From DASSUW01 sp963811895 (GTDB taxonomy: Bacteria; Actinomycetota; Thermoleophilia; Solirubrobacterales; Solirubrobacteraceae), in NCBI GenBank assembly GCA_963811895.1, contig CAWETE010000006.1, positions 1 through 64,000 of the forward strand: DNA of 64,000 nt, in the 5' to 3' direction. The notes beneath the pieces were generated by a model that was given only the letters and a program-made list of their open reading frames with translations, did no database searches and was not told the origin of the DNA. The position numbers and the translations under genes are program-made. Positions 36,979 to 45,634 of the stretch are shown one piece after another (position 1 is the first letter of the stretch; each line of letters starts with the position of its first letter).

Positions 36979-38420
36979 ACTGGTCGACGGCGACGATCGC
37001 CGTCGTCGTGCCCGAGCAGGAGGACCGCGAAGACCAGCACCGCGAGCCGGTAACCGCGCAGCCGGATCGGCTCCGGCAGGTAGCGCCGGTTCGTGACGAA
37101 CAGCAGGCAGGTGTAGACGACCATGATCGCCCCGCCCAGCACCGTCGAGATCGTCACGAGCACGAGCGGCTGGTCGAACCCGAGCAGCAGGATCGTGCAG
37201 CCGAACGCGATCGTCGACCAGACGACCGTGAAGTACAGGCGGCTCTCGGTCCAGCGCTTGCTGCCGCGCGTGTAGCCGACGTACAGCACGTCGGCGACGA
37301 GCCGGGCCACGTAGTCGACGATGCCCAGCGCGGCGGCGAACAGGCTCGCCGCGCCGACGGCCAGGAACAGCGTCCCGAACCACGACGCCGACCTGGGCGT
37401 CGAGCACGCTGGCCCTCGAGCGCGATGAAGTCGAACCCGCTCGAGTCCGGCAGGTCGGGGTTCTGGTAGACCGTCGAGTAGGCGACCAGCGAGAAGACGA
37501 TGATCGCGATCGCGCCGACGAGCACGAACGAGACGAACTGCTCGAGGTTCGCCCGCCGCCACCACACGCGCCAGCGGCTCATGTTGGCCTCGTCGACCGG
37601 GAAGCTGAAGCGCTCGCCGGTCGGCGCCGCCTCCTCCTGGCCGGTGATCGGTGACACGATGCGCGGGACGTAGCGGCCCATGCCGAAGCCCTTGTCGCGG
37701 ATCCAGTTGCTCTGCACGAGGTTGTTCGCGCCGCCGGCGCCGGCGGCCGCGAGCGCGCCGACGAGGATGGCGAGCGGGATCGCGTCCGGGAACGTGCCGA
37801 AGCTGGTGACGATCTGGGTCGTGTCGCGGTAGGCGTCGCCGCTGACCGCGGCGAACACGGCGATGACGAGGAACGACGAGGACCGCGGCGATCTTGATGA
37901 TCTCGAGCTTCTCGACGGTCTGGTAGACGACCGGCGAGGCGGTCAGCACCGCGCCGATCGACCAGCAGCCCGGCGATCGCGATCGTGTTGGGGTCGCCGC
38001 CGCCGACGGCGAACGTCGTGATCGGTGGCCGCGGCGGTCGCCCAGCCCGGCCACATCGTCGCGAGGATCGCGCCGATCGCGAGGATCGCGCCCCACGGCT
38101 TCCACAGCCGCTGGAACCCGCCGAGCGCGGTCTCGCCGGTCGCGAGCGTGTACCGCTCGATCTCCATGTTGATGTAGAACTGGAGCAGGATCCCGACGAC
38201 CGCCGCCCACAGGAACGCCAGCCCGGCCTGGGAGGCGATGTACGGGTAGAGGATGTACTCGCCGCTGGCGATCCCGACGCCGATCAGGATCACGCTCGGG
38301 CCGACCAGCTTGCGCAGCGGCGGCGCTTCCGGAAGGTCGCGCTCCTCGGCGCGTGCCGCGCGTGAACCGGCCCTTGACCGGCGCCGCAGCGCCTCGTTCG
38401 CCGACCTCGCTCACGTGCAT
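36962..38420 (-). CDS. Nramp-superfamily transporter lacking the metal-binding motifs (frame breaks)
   Basis: About 480 residues, at least eleven membrane helices, of the Nramp/LeuT-fold superfamily. The segment equivalent to TM1, where metal carriers have DPGN, reads VGPSVILIGVGIASGEYILY. The TM6 segment, where metal carriers have MPHN, reads AAGAGGANNLVQSNWIRDKG. Both metal-ligand sets are absent. Later helices include FVSFVLVGAIAIIVFSLVAY, AARLVADVLYVGYTRGSKRW-like sequence (one residue approximate) and YLPEPIRLRGYRLAVLVFAV. Frame changes lie near 38360, 38020, 37965, 37880 and 37390. It follows the QuiC-like gene in the operon, so an organic acid such as quinate, shikimate or dehydroshikimate is a better guess than Mn or Fe. 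Confidence 0.82.
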
Positions 38421-40243
38421 CGTCTCCTCCCTCGTCGTGCCTATGCCGACCGGCACGGCCGGCGCGCGCTGCGCCGCCATCCGCACCGGTGAGTTGACGG
38501 CCCCGTAGCCGTCGTAGCCCCCGCGCCGCTCGAGCACCTCGAAGAACACGCGGCCGCCCGCGCGCGCCGTGTAGAAGTGCAGGAGCTCGCCGTCGCGCGC
38601 TCGCGGTCGTAGAGCACGCCGAGCTCCCGCAGCTCGGCCAGCAGCGCCGGGTCGAGCTCGAGCCGCGCCGCCAGGTCGTCGTAGTAGTTGCCCGGGATCG
38701 CCAGCAGCGGCGACGCCGCGGTCGCGCATCGCGCGCGCGGCGGCCAGCGCGTCGGCGCAGGCGAAGGCGACGTGCTGCAGCTCGGCCTGGCCGTGCAGCG
38801 GCGCCGCGAGCGCCGGCACGTTGAGCACCACCCGCACGCGCCCGTCGGCGCTCGCGACGCGCGCGGCTGCGCACGAGGCCGTCGGGCGCGGCGAGCTCCT
38901 GGCTCTCGCGCGGCCGCAGATCGAGCACGGCGCGGTAGAAGAGCGCCGCCTCGTCGAACGCCTCGAAGGGGTGCGCGAGCGTGATGTGGTCGACGCGGGC
39001 GATCGGCACGCGGCGCGCGCTCCGGCGCACCGGCGCCGAGCGCGAGGAAGTCGCCGAGCCAGCCGCTCGCCGCAGAAGAACACCGAGGTGCCGTCCGGCG
39101 CGGCCACGGCGGCGAGGTCGGCCTCGCCGGGCTCGCGGCGGCGCGCGAGCACCGGCGCGAGCAGCGCCTCCGCGCGCTCGGCCGAGCGCGCGGGGTCGTC
39201 GCTCTCGACCGCGATCGCGACGACCTCGGGGTCGTCGGCGCCCGCGCCGTGGTTGAGCACCACCCGGATGTCGCCGTGCTCGAACAGGTGCACGGGCTTG
39301 CTGCGGTGCGGGCCGACGTGCGCGAAGCCCATCGCGCGCAGCAGCGCCTCGGTGGCCGGGCGCGGAGTCGGCGTCGACGCCGAGCTCGACGAACGCGAAG
39401 CCGTCGAGCGCGGCCGGCGGCGGCGGCGTCGACAGGCCGAGCTCCTCCTCGAGCACGAGCAGCGAGCGCATCGCGTCGACCGCCGTGCGGCCGGGGTCGG
39501 CCTGGCGGAAGACGTCGTTGAAGACCTCGAGCGAGAGCGGCCCGTCGTAGCCCGCGTCGAGCACGCGCCGGATGAAGCCGCGAGGTCGAAGCCGCCCTGG
39601 CCCGGGAAGTTGCGGTAGTGGCGGCTCCACTGGAGGACGTCCATCGCCAGCCGCGGCGCGTCGGCGAGCTGCAGGTAGAAGAGCTTCTCGGCCGGGATCG
39701 CGCGCGATCGCGCCGAGGTCGGTGCCGCGCGAGAGGATGTGGAAGGAGTCCAGGCAGACGCCGAGGCTCGGATGGTCGGCCAGCTCCGGCGATCCGCCAC
39801 GCGTGGTCGTACTCGCTCACGTGGCGGCCCCAGGCCAGCGCCTCGTAGGCGATCTTCAGCCCGTGACGCGGCGGCGCGGTCGGCGAGCGCGTGCAGCTGC
39901 TCCGCCGCGAGCGCGTCGTCGTCGATCGCGGCGGGGGAGACGTTCGAGCAGACCAGCATCGCCGGCGCGCCGAGCTCCTCCATCGCGGCGAACTTCGCCT
40001 CGGCGCGGCGCAGGTTGCGCGCGAAGACGTCCGCCGGGACGGCCTCGAGGTCGCGGAACGGCTGGTAGAGGTCGATGGTCAGGCCGAGGTCGTCGGCGCG
40101 CTGTCGCACCTCGCCCGGTGGAGCGGCGAGGCGATCAGGTCGTTCTCGAACAGCTCGACGCCGTCGAAGCCGGCGGCGGCCGCGGCGGCGAGCTTCTCCT
40201 CGAGCGTGCCGCTCAGGCACACGGTGGCGATCGAACGGCGCAT
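38421..40243 (-). CDS. quiC: 3-dehydroshikimate dehydratase fused to HPPD-like VOC domain (QuiC type; many frame breaks)
   Basis: Converts 3-dehydroshikimate to protocatechuate. From ATG 40243 (MRRSIATVCLSGTLEEKLAA) a TIM barrel of the sugar-phosphate isomerase/AP-endonuclease-2 type follows: DDLGLTIDLYQPFRDLEAVP, FAAMEELGAPAMLVCSNVSP, KLFYLQLADAPRLAMDVLQW, HYRNFPGQGGFDL and DGPLSLEVFNDVFRQADPGR, with the metal Glu in LEVFND. The C-terminal half is an HPPD-like VOC pair: PFEAFDEAALFYRAVLDLRP, LQHVAFACADALAAARAMRD and VFFEVLERRGGYDGYGAVNS. At least six frame changes interrupt it (near 40170, 39870, 39790, 39700, 39590, 39365, 38900, 38720). No in-frame stop separates its end from the transporter start, so the 3' end is approximate. 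Confidence 0.85.
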
Positions 40244-40255
40244 CAGCGCGGCGCA

Positions 40256-41082
40256 TCACGCGGCGAGCTCGGCGAAGTCGTGCAGCATCCGCTGGCGGTC
40301 GGGCTCGAGGCCGGTGAACAGCGCGAACGAGTCGGCGGCCTGGAAGACGGCCATGCCGCCGCCGTCGAGCGTCCGGCAGCCGCGCTCGCGGGCCTGCCGG
40401 AGCAGCTCGGTCTCCAGCGGGCGGTAGACGACGTCGGCGACCCACATCCGCTCGTGGAGCAGCTCCTCGGGCAGCGGCAGGCCGGGGTGCGCCGCCATGC
40501 CGGTGGGCGTGGCGTGGATCAGCCCGTCGGCGTCGGCGAGTGCGTCGAGGTCGCCGGCCGCGACGCGGTCGTCGTCCAGCCGGCGGGCGAGCGCGCGAGC
40601 CTGCGCGGGCTCGACGTCGACGATCGTGAGCTGCCCGGCGCCGAGGCCCAGCACGGCGTGCGCGACGGCGGCGCCCGCGCCGCCGGCGCCGAGGAGGACG
40701 ACGCGGTCGAGCGGAGCGTCGGCCAGCCCGCGCTCGAAGCTCGCGCGGAAGCCGCTGACGTCGGTGTTGTGCCCCGCGGCGGCCCGTTCTCGAACACGAC
40801 GGTGTTGACGGCCGCGAGCGCTTCGGCCTCGGGCGAGAGCTCGTCGAGGTGCTCGACGACCGCGCGCTTACAGGGGTGGGTGACGTTGAGGCCGGTGAAG
40901 CCGGCCGCGTGCGCGTCGGCCAGCAGCTCGCCTGCCGAACGGCCGAGCTCGTCGACGTCGAGCAGCCGGTACTCGTAGTCCAGACCCTGGCGGGCGGCCT
41001 CGCGCTCGTGCAGCGCCGGGCTCAGCGAGGTGCCGATGCCCGCGCCGATCAGTCCGACGATGTGATAGCCGTCCGTCCCCAT
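40256..41082 (-). CDS. aroE: Shikimate/quinate 5-dehydrogenase family (one frame break)
   Basis: NAD(P)-dependent dehydrogenase of the AroE family, about 275 residues. Substrate domain: GAGIGTSLSPALHEREAARQ (SLSP loop), FTGLNVTHPCKRAVVEHLDE with the catalytic Lys in NVTHPCK, AVNTVVFENG, then after a frame change near 40790 HNTDVSGFRASFERGL with the catalytic Asp. The Rossmann domain is VVLLGAGGAGAAVAHAVLGL, IVDVEPAQARALARRLDD, HATPTGMAAHPGLPLPEELL and GGGMAVFQAADSFALFTGLE. It is first in an operon with a dehydroshikimate dehydratase and a transporter, and 20 bases from a palindromic operator. This argues for a catabolic shikimate/quinate dehydrogenase rather than the biosynthetic AroE. Confidence 0.92.
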
Positions 41083-41101
41083 GCTCCCCCCAGGGATTAA
41101 T

Positions 41102-41119
41102 TAACGAACTAGTACGTTA
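41102..41119. promoter_or_regulatory. TetR-type operator, TAACG-A-ACTAGT-A-CGTTA
   Basis: An 18-base palindrome in which 16 of 18 positions are symmetric (only positions 6 and 13 break symmetry). It lies in the 45-base gap between the divergent AroE-type gene and the TetR gene, 8 bases before the TetR ATG. It is conspicuously AT-rich and is preceded by TTAATTAA. Binding by the adjacent TetR protein is inferred from position and symmetry. Confidence 0.75.
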
Positions 41120-41127
41120 GTTGCCGG

Positions 41128-41764
41128 ATGGCCGAACGCCGTAAACCGACAGCGCGACGCCGAGCGCACGAAGCGGGAGATCCTCGAGACCGCCACGGGC
41201 GAGTTCGCCGAGCGCGGCTACGCGGGCGCGCGCGTGGACGAGATCGCCGCCCGCATGCGCACCACGAAGCGGATGATCTACTACTACTTCGGCAGCAAGG
41301 AGCAGCTGTTCGTCGCGGTGCTCGAGCGCGCGTACTCGGAGATCCGGGAGGCCGAGCAGTCGGTCGACGTCGAGGGCCTCGACCCGCCCGCCGCGATCCG
41401 CCGGATCGCCGAGCTGACGTTCGACCACCACGAGTCGCACCCGGACTTCATCCGCCTCGTCAGCATCGAGAACATCCACCACGCCGAGCACATGGCCAAG
41501 TCCGAGGCGATCGCCCGCCTCGGTTCGCCGGCCACCGATGTGATCGGCCGGATCCTCGAGCGCGGCCGCGCCGACGGCGCGTTCCGGACCGACGTCGACG
41601 CGATCGACCTGCACATGATGATCAGCGCGTTCTGCGTGTTCCGGATCGCCAACCGGCACACGTTCGGCACGCTGTTCGGGCGCGACCTCACCGACGCCGC
41701 GCTCCGCGACCGTTACCGCACGATGGTCGGCGACATGGTCGTCGAGTACCTCACCGCCGGGTGA
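41128..41764 (+). CDS. TetR family regulator of the shikimate/quinate operon (frame break)
   Basis: About 210 residues. After MAERRKPTARR and a frame change near 41155 the helix-turn-helix reads REILETATGEFAERGYAGAR, VDEIAARMRTTKRMIYYYFG, SKEQLFVAVLERAYSEIREA. The ligand half resembles TetR_C-33/CatR-type domains: RIAELTFDHHESHPDFIRLV, SIENIHHAEHMAKSEAIARL, FRTDVDAIDLHMMISAFCVF and NRHTFGTLFGRDLTD. Relatives sit beside shikimate, protocatechuate and aromatic degradation genes. It faces the AroE-type gene across an 18-base palindrome and probably represses both directions until an intermediate (shikimate, quinate or protocatechuate) binds. Confidence 0.9.
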
Positions 41765-42559
41765 TCACGGCAGGATGTGGTCGACGTACCCGCCGTCGAC
41801 CCTGAGGGCGCCGCCGGTCGTCGCCGAGGCGTGCTCCGAGCTCAGGTAGGCGACCATGTTCGCGATCTCCTCGGGGCGGATCAGCCGCTGGAGCAGCGAG
41901 GTCGGCCGGTGCTTGCGCATGAACTCGGCCTGTGCCTCGTCCCACGGCAGGTCGTCGCCGACGAGCTCGCGCACGAACGTCTCGACGCCTTCGGTCTCGG
42001 TCGGCCCGGCGATCACCGCGTTGACCGTCACGCCGGTGCCGGCCATCGCCTTGGCCAGCCCGCGCGAGACGCCGAGCAGCGCAGTCTTCGTCACGCCGTA
42101 GTGGACCATCTCCTCGGGGATGACGAACGCGGAGTCGCTGGCCATGAACTGCACGCGGCCCCAGCCCCGGTCGCGCATGCCCGGCAGGTACTGGCGCGAC
42201 AGCCGGATGCCGGACATGACGTTGACGTCCCAATAGCGCTGCCACGTCTCGTCGTCGATCTCGAGCACGGACTGCGGTTCGAAGATCCCGAGGTTGTTGA
42301 TCAGGATGTCGACGGACGGCAGCGCGGCGAACAGCTCCGCGCACCCGTCGGCGGTCGACACGTCGGCGGCGACGCCCTCGATCGCCGCGCTGGGCAGCTC
42401 GCCGCGCAGCGCCTCGACGACCGCGGCGACACGGTCGGCGCCCCGGCCGTTGATCGTCACCGCCGCACCCGCGCCGGCGAGCCGCGCGGCGATCACCCGC
42501 CCGATGCCCTGCGTGGAGCCGCTGACAAATACCGTCCGGCCCGAGAGATCGATCTGCAT
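41765..42559 (-). CDS. Short-chain dehydrogenase/reductase
   Basis: Intact 264-residue SDR. Cofactor site: TVFVSGSTQGIGRVIAARLA (TGxxxGIG form with Ser); then GVAADVSTADGCAELFAALP, VDILINNLGIFEPQSVLEID (NNxG), VNVMSGIRLSRQYLPGMRDR, VQFMASDSAFVIPEEMVHYG with VTKTALLGVSRGLAKAM (Ser, Tyr, Lys triad) and VDGGYVDHIL at the end. The GRGADRV after strand two suggests NADP preference. The insert ETEGVETFVRELVGDDLPWD marks the FabG-like subgroup often annotated as oxidoreductase. The stop adjoins the end of the TetR gene on the other strand; it is divergent from a CDF transporter. Substrate is unknown. Confidence 0.92.
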   Translation of the reverse strand: MQIDLSGRTVFVSGSTQGIGRVIAARLAGAGAAVTINGRGADRVAAVVEALRGELPSAAIEGVAADVSTADGCAELFAALPSVDILINNLGIFEPQSVLEIDDETWQRYWDVNVMSGIRLSRQYLPGMRDRGWGRVQFMASDSAFVIPEEMVHYGVTKTALLGVSRGLAKAMAGTGVTVNAVIAGPTETEGVETFVRELVGDDLPWDEAQAEFMRKHRPTSLLQRLIRPEEIANMVAYLSSEHASATTGGALRVDGGYVDHILP

Positions 42560-42583
42560 GACCTCACGTGTAGCGTACGGCCG

Positions 42584-43496
42584 GTTAGCGCCGAACGCGA
42601 CCAGAGCTTCGTCAGCATCGCCACCGCGCTCGCGGCTAACACGACGATCGCGATCGCCAAGGGCACGGCCGCGGCGCTGACCGGGTCGCCGGCGCTGTTC
42701 GCCGAGACGCTGCACACGATCGCCGACGCCGGCAACGAAGTGCTGCTGTTCATCGCGCTGCGCCGCTCGCGCCGTCCGCCCGACGCGACGCACCCGCTCG
42801 GCTATGGGCCGGAGCGCTACTACTGGGCGCTGCTGGCCGCCGTCGGGATGTTCGTCATCGGCGGCGCGCTCTCGATCTGGGAGGGCGTGCGCGCGCTGAT
42901 CAACCCGCCGGAGCTGGACGCGTTCTGGGCCGGCGTCATCGTGCTGGTGATCGCGCTGGTGCTCGACTCGGTCAGCCGGACGGTGGCCATCCGCCAGCTG
43001 CGGCGCGACGCCGCCCAACGGGAGATCACCGTCAAGCAGCTGTTGCGCGAGACTGCCGACCCGACGGTCGTCACCGTCTACCTGGAGGACTCGATCGACG
43101 TGCTCGGCGCTGGGCTCGCGCTCGATTGCGCTGATCCTGCACCGCGTCACCGGCTCGGCCATTCCTGACGCGCTGGCGACGATCGTGATCGGCGTGATGC
43201 TCGGCTACGTGGCGCTCAAGCTGACCAGCCGCAACCGGCAGCTGCTGGCGAACCAGGGCGTACCCGAGCGCTACGTGACCCAGCTGCGCGAGCGGCTCGA
43301 AGCCACCTCTGGCATCGTCGGGGTACCACGGCTGGAGGCGGTCTACCTCGGGCCCGGGGAGGTCCTCGTCGCCGCCGACATCCGGATGGAGGACGGGCTC
43401 AGCGGCGACGAGGTGACCTCGGTGCTCGCGCGCATCCGTGAAGACGCCGCGCGCGAGCTCCCCGTGATCGCCCGGCTCTACCTGACGCCGGTCTAG
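42584..43496 (+). CDS. Cation diffusion facilitator family transporter (frame breaks)
   Basis: CDF metal-proton antiporter, about 300 residues. Helices include FVSIATALAANTTIAIAKGT, ALFAETLHTIADAGNEVLLF, RYYWALLAAVGMFVIGGALS and FWAGVIVLVIALVLDSVSRT. The metal-site pairs are HTIADAGNE (H-x-x-x-D form) and VTVYLEDSIDVLGAGLALD (E-D-x-x-D). After a frame change near 43125 come ALATIVIGVMLGYVALKLTS and the cytosolic domain (GIVGVPRLEAVYLGPGEVLV, AADIRMEDGLSGDEV). The start is uncertain: the frame has no ATG or GTG before AERDQSF, while ATG 42558 in another frame would join through an indel. The substrate is probably Zn, Co or Fe. Its TAG stop overlaps the HxlR TAG on the opposite strand. Confidence 0.87.
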
Positions 43497-43984
43497 AGCG
43501 TGGCGTCGACAGGGTGCGTCCCGCCGGTCACCGTCAGGTCGCTCATCCCGACGGGCTCGCCGCACGCCGCGCATGCGGTCAGCGCGTGGAACTCCGCCCC
43601 GCAGGTGTGGGTGAAGATCACCGGCTCCGCGCCCGGGTTGACGTGGCGGTCGCCCCACTCCTTGAGCTGCAGGAGGATCGGGTGCAGCTCGTGCCCCGCC
43701 GGCGTCAGGTGGTACTCGTGGCGGGGCGGGTGCTCGGAGTAGCGGCGGCGCTCGACGATCCCCGCCGCCTCGAGCTTGCGGAGCCGTGCGGTGAGCACGT
43801 CGCGCGGCGCGCCCGTGGCCGCGGCGATCGCGTTGAAGCGCGTGTTGCCGTACCGGATCTCGCGCGCGATCAGCAACGCGTAGCGGTCGCCGACGATGCT
43901 CAGCGCATCGGTGATCGAGCAAACCCTCTGAGCGGACTCTTCTCTGATAGCTTCGCCACCGTCCCCGGTCAGTTGGTAATTCAA
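43493..43984 (-). CDS. HxlR family regulator with C-terminal Cys cluster
   Basis: 163 residues. Winged helix typical of HxlR: CSITDALSIVGDRYALLIAR, EIRYGNTRFNAIAAATGAPR, DVLTARLRKLEAAGIVERRR, YSEHPPRHEYHLTPAGHELH, PILLQLKEWGDRHVN. The C-terminal extension has THTCGAEFHALTACAACGEP, a CxxC pair with an additional Cys/His that may bind zinc or sense redox/aldehydes; this tail is common in one HxlR subgroup. TTG 43984 is the only available start in frame and lies inside a short palindrome. It is divergent from an alpha/beta hydrolase gene by 20 bases, so self- and hydrolase control is likely. Confidence 0.9.
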   Translation of the reverse strand: MNYQLTGDGGEAIREESAQRVCSITDALSIVGDRYALLIAREIRYGNTRFNAIAAATGAPRDVLTARLRKLEAAGIVERRRYSEHPPRHEYHLTPAGHELHPILLQLKEWGDRHVNPGAEPVIFTHTCGAEFHALTACAACGEPVGMSDLTVTGGTHPVDATL

Positions 43985-43989
43985 ACCAA
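43973..43989. promoter_or_regulatory. Operator-like inverted repeat TTGGT-N7-ACCAA
   Basis: TTGGT (43973-43977) and ACCAA (43985-43989) flank AATTCAA in the 20-base gap between the HxlR and hydrolase genes. The HxlR start codon lies within it. AAGGAG for the hydrolase begins 3 bases after it, so a bound regulator would block the hydrolase ribosome site or promoter. Confidence 0.55.
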
Positions 43990-44004
43990 TTAAGGAGTTG
44001 CCGC

Positions 44005-44800
44005 GTGAGCGCGCCCGACACCATCGTCCTGATCCACGGGTTCTGGGTCACCCCGCGCAGTTGGGAGCACTGGGTCGCGCACTACGAGGCCAAGGGCTTC
44101 ACGGTGCTCGCGCCCGCGTACCCCGGCTTCGAGGTCGAGGTCGAGGCGCTCAACGAGGACACGGCGCCGATCGAGCAGGTCACGGTCCCGGCGATCATCG
44201 AGCACCTCGAGTCGGTCGTCGGCGCGCTCGAGAAGCCGCCGATCCTCATCGGCCATTCGGCGGGCGGGGTGTTCACGCAGATCCTGCTCGACCACGGGTA
44301 CGGCGCGGCCGGCGTCGCGATCAACTCGGCGCCGACCGAGGGCGTCAAGCGCGTGCCGCTGTCCCAGATCAAGGCGACGTTCCCGGTGCTCAAGAACCCG
44401 GCCAACCGCCACAAGGCCGTCGGCTTCACGCTCGAGCAGTGGAACTACGCGTTCGCCAACGGGTTCCCGCGAGGAGCAGGTCCGCGGCACCTACGAGCGG
44501 TACCACATCCCCGCTTCCGGCGGGATCTTCTGGGGCAGCGCGCTGGCCAACATCCACCCGGGCAAGGACGACAGCTGGGTGAACTACAAGAACGAGGACC
44601 GCGCGCCGCTGCTGTTCATCTCCGGCAGCGAGGACCACCTGATGCCGCCGGCGCTGCAGCGGTCCAACGCCAAGCACTACAACTCGAACGTGCTCACGGA
44701 GGTCAAGCAGTTCGACGGCCCGCACCTGCTGCCCGCCAAGGACGGGTGGGAAGAGGTCGCCGACTACGCGCTCGACTGGGCGCTCGAGCACGCCCGGTGA
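44005..44800 (+). CDS. Alpha/beta hydrolase (frame breaks)
   Basis: About 265 residues from GTG 44005, with AAGGAG at good distance. Core: TIVLIHGFWVTPRSWEHWVA (oxyanion HGF), KGFTVLAPAYPGFEVEVEAL, nucleophile elbow ILIGHSAGGVFTQILLDHGY (GHSAG), then SAPTEGVKRVPLSQIKATFP. Frame changes near 44470 and 44575 lead to LLFISGSEDHLMPPALQRSN (acid Asp region) and VKQFDGPHLLPAKDGWEEVA with the catalytic His. This subgroup resembles non-haem-peroxidase-like or esterase-type hydrolases often found beside HxlR regulators. Its stop overlaps the GTG of the MBL-fold gene, so the two are one operon. Substrate is unknown. Confidence 0.87.
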
Positions 44801-45576
44801 GCGACGTCCGGCTCACCCACGTCGGCGGGCCGACACTGCTCATCGAGGTCGGCGGCTGGCGGCTGCTGACCGACCCGACGTTCGACGCCCCCGGCCGCAA
44901 GTACAACTTCGGCTGGGGGACCTCGTCGCACAAGGTCGACGGACCGGCGATCGCGGCCGAGGACATCGGGCCGGTCGACGCGGTGCTGCTCTCGCACGAC
45001 CACCACGACGACAACCTCGACGCGGCCGGGCGCGCGCTCCTGCCCTCCGCCAACGTCGTCGTGACCACCGAGTCCGGCGCCCGCCGGCTGGGCGGCGGCG
45101 CCCGTGGGCTCGCGCCGTGGGCGTCGACGCGGCTCGAGGCCGACGGCAAGCCGGCGATCGAGGTGATCGCCACGCCGTGCCGGCACGGCCCGCCCCTGAG
45201 CCACCCGCTCGTCGGCGACGTGATCGGCTTCGCGCTGCGCTGGGAGGGGCAGGAGCACGGTGTCCTCTGGATCTCCGGCGACACCGTGCTCTACGACGGG
45301 GTGCGCGAGGTCGTGCGCCTGCAGATCGACACGGCGATCCTGCACCTCGGTGGCGTGCAGTTCCCGGTCACCGGGCCGTTGCGCTACACGATGACCGCGC
45401 GCGACGCGGTCGAGCTCGTTCGCCTGATCCGCCCGCGCCGCGTCATCCCGATCCACTACGAGGGCTGGTCGCACTTCAAGCAGGGCCGCGCGGCGATCGA
45501 GCGCGAGCTCGCGGACGCGCCCGACGTCCGCGAGCTCGTCGAGTGGCTGCCTATTGGAAGGCCATCGCCAGGTTGA
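44797..45576 (+). CDS. MBL-fold metallohydrolase (UlaG-like)
   Basis: Intact 259 residues from GTG 44797, overlapping the upstream stop. Metallo-beta-lactamase fold of the UlaG/L-ascorbate-6-phosphate lactonase-like subgroup: VRLTHVGGPTLLIEVGGWRL, LLTDPTFDAPGRKYNFG, AVLLSHDHHDDNLDAAGRAL (HxHxDN-like metal motif HDHHDDN), HGVLWISGDTVLYDGV (second-shell Asp), AILHLGGVQFPVTGPLRYTM and RRVIPIHYEGWSHFKQG (final His). All main metal ligands are present. It probably hydrolyses a lactone or phosphoester related to the substrate of the neighbouring alpha/beta hydrolase. Confidence 0.9.
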   Translation: MSDVRLTHVGGPTLLIEVGGWRLLTDPTFDAPGRKYNFGWGTSSHKVDGPAIAAEDIGPVDAVLLSHDHHDDNLDAAGRALLPSANVVVTTESGARRLGGGARGLAPWASTRLEADGKPAIEVIATPCRHGPPLSHPLVGDVIGFALRWEGQEHGVLWISGDTVLYDGVREVVRLQIDTAILHLGGVQFPVTGPLRYTMTARDAVELVRLIRPRRVIPIHYEGWSHFKQGRAAIERELADAPDVRELVEWLPIGRPSPG

Positions 45577-45583
45577 CCCGGTC

Positions 45584-45612
45584 GGCCCGGGTGACCCGCC
45601 ATCACCCGGGCC
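45584..45612. terminator. Perfect 11-bp hairpin after the MBL gene
   Basis: GGCCCGGGTGA (45584-45594) and TCACCCGGGCC (45602-45612) pair perfectly around a 7-base loop, 8 bases after the MBL stop. A third GGGTGAC copy follows at 45613-45619. It may be a terminator, or an operator for the next gene, whose GTG is 23 bases downstream. Confidence 0.6.
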
Positions 45613-45634
45613 GGGTGACACGTACGATCCCCGT

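Noticed and set aside
38421..38460. A real fusion of the QuiC-like enzyme with the Nramp-like transporter
   Set aside because: The two are in one open frame without a stop, but many indels occur here and MHVSEVGERG looks like a normal transporter start; a lost stop is more likely.
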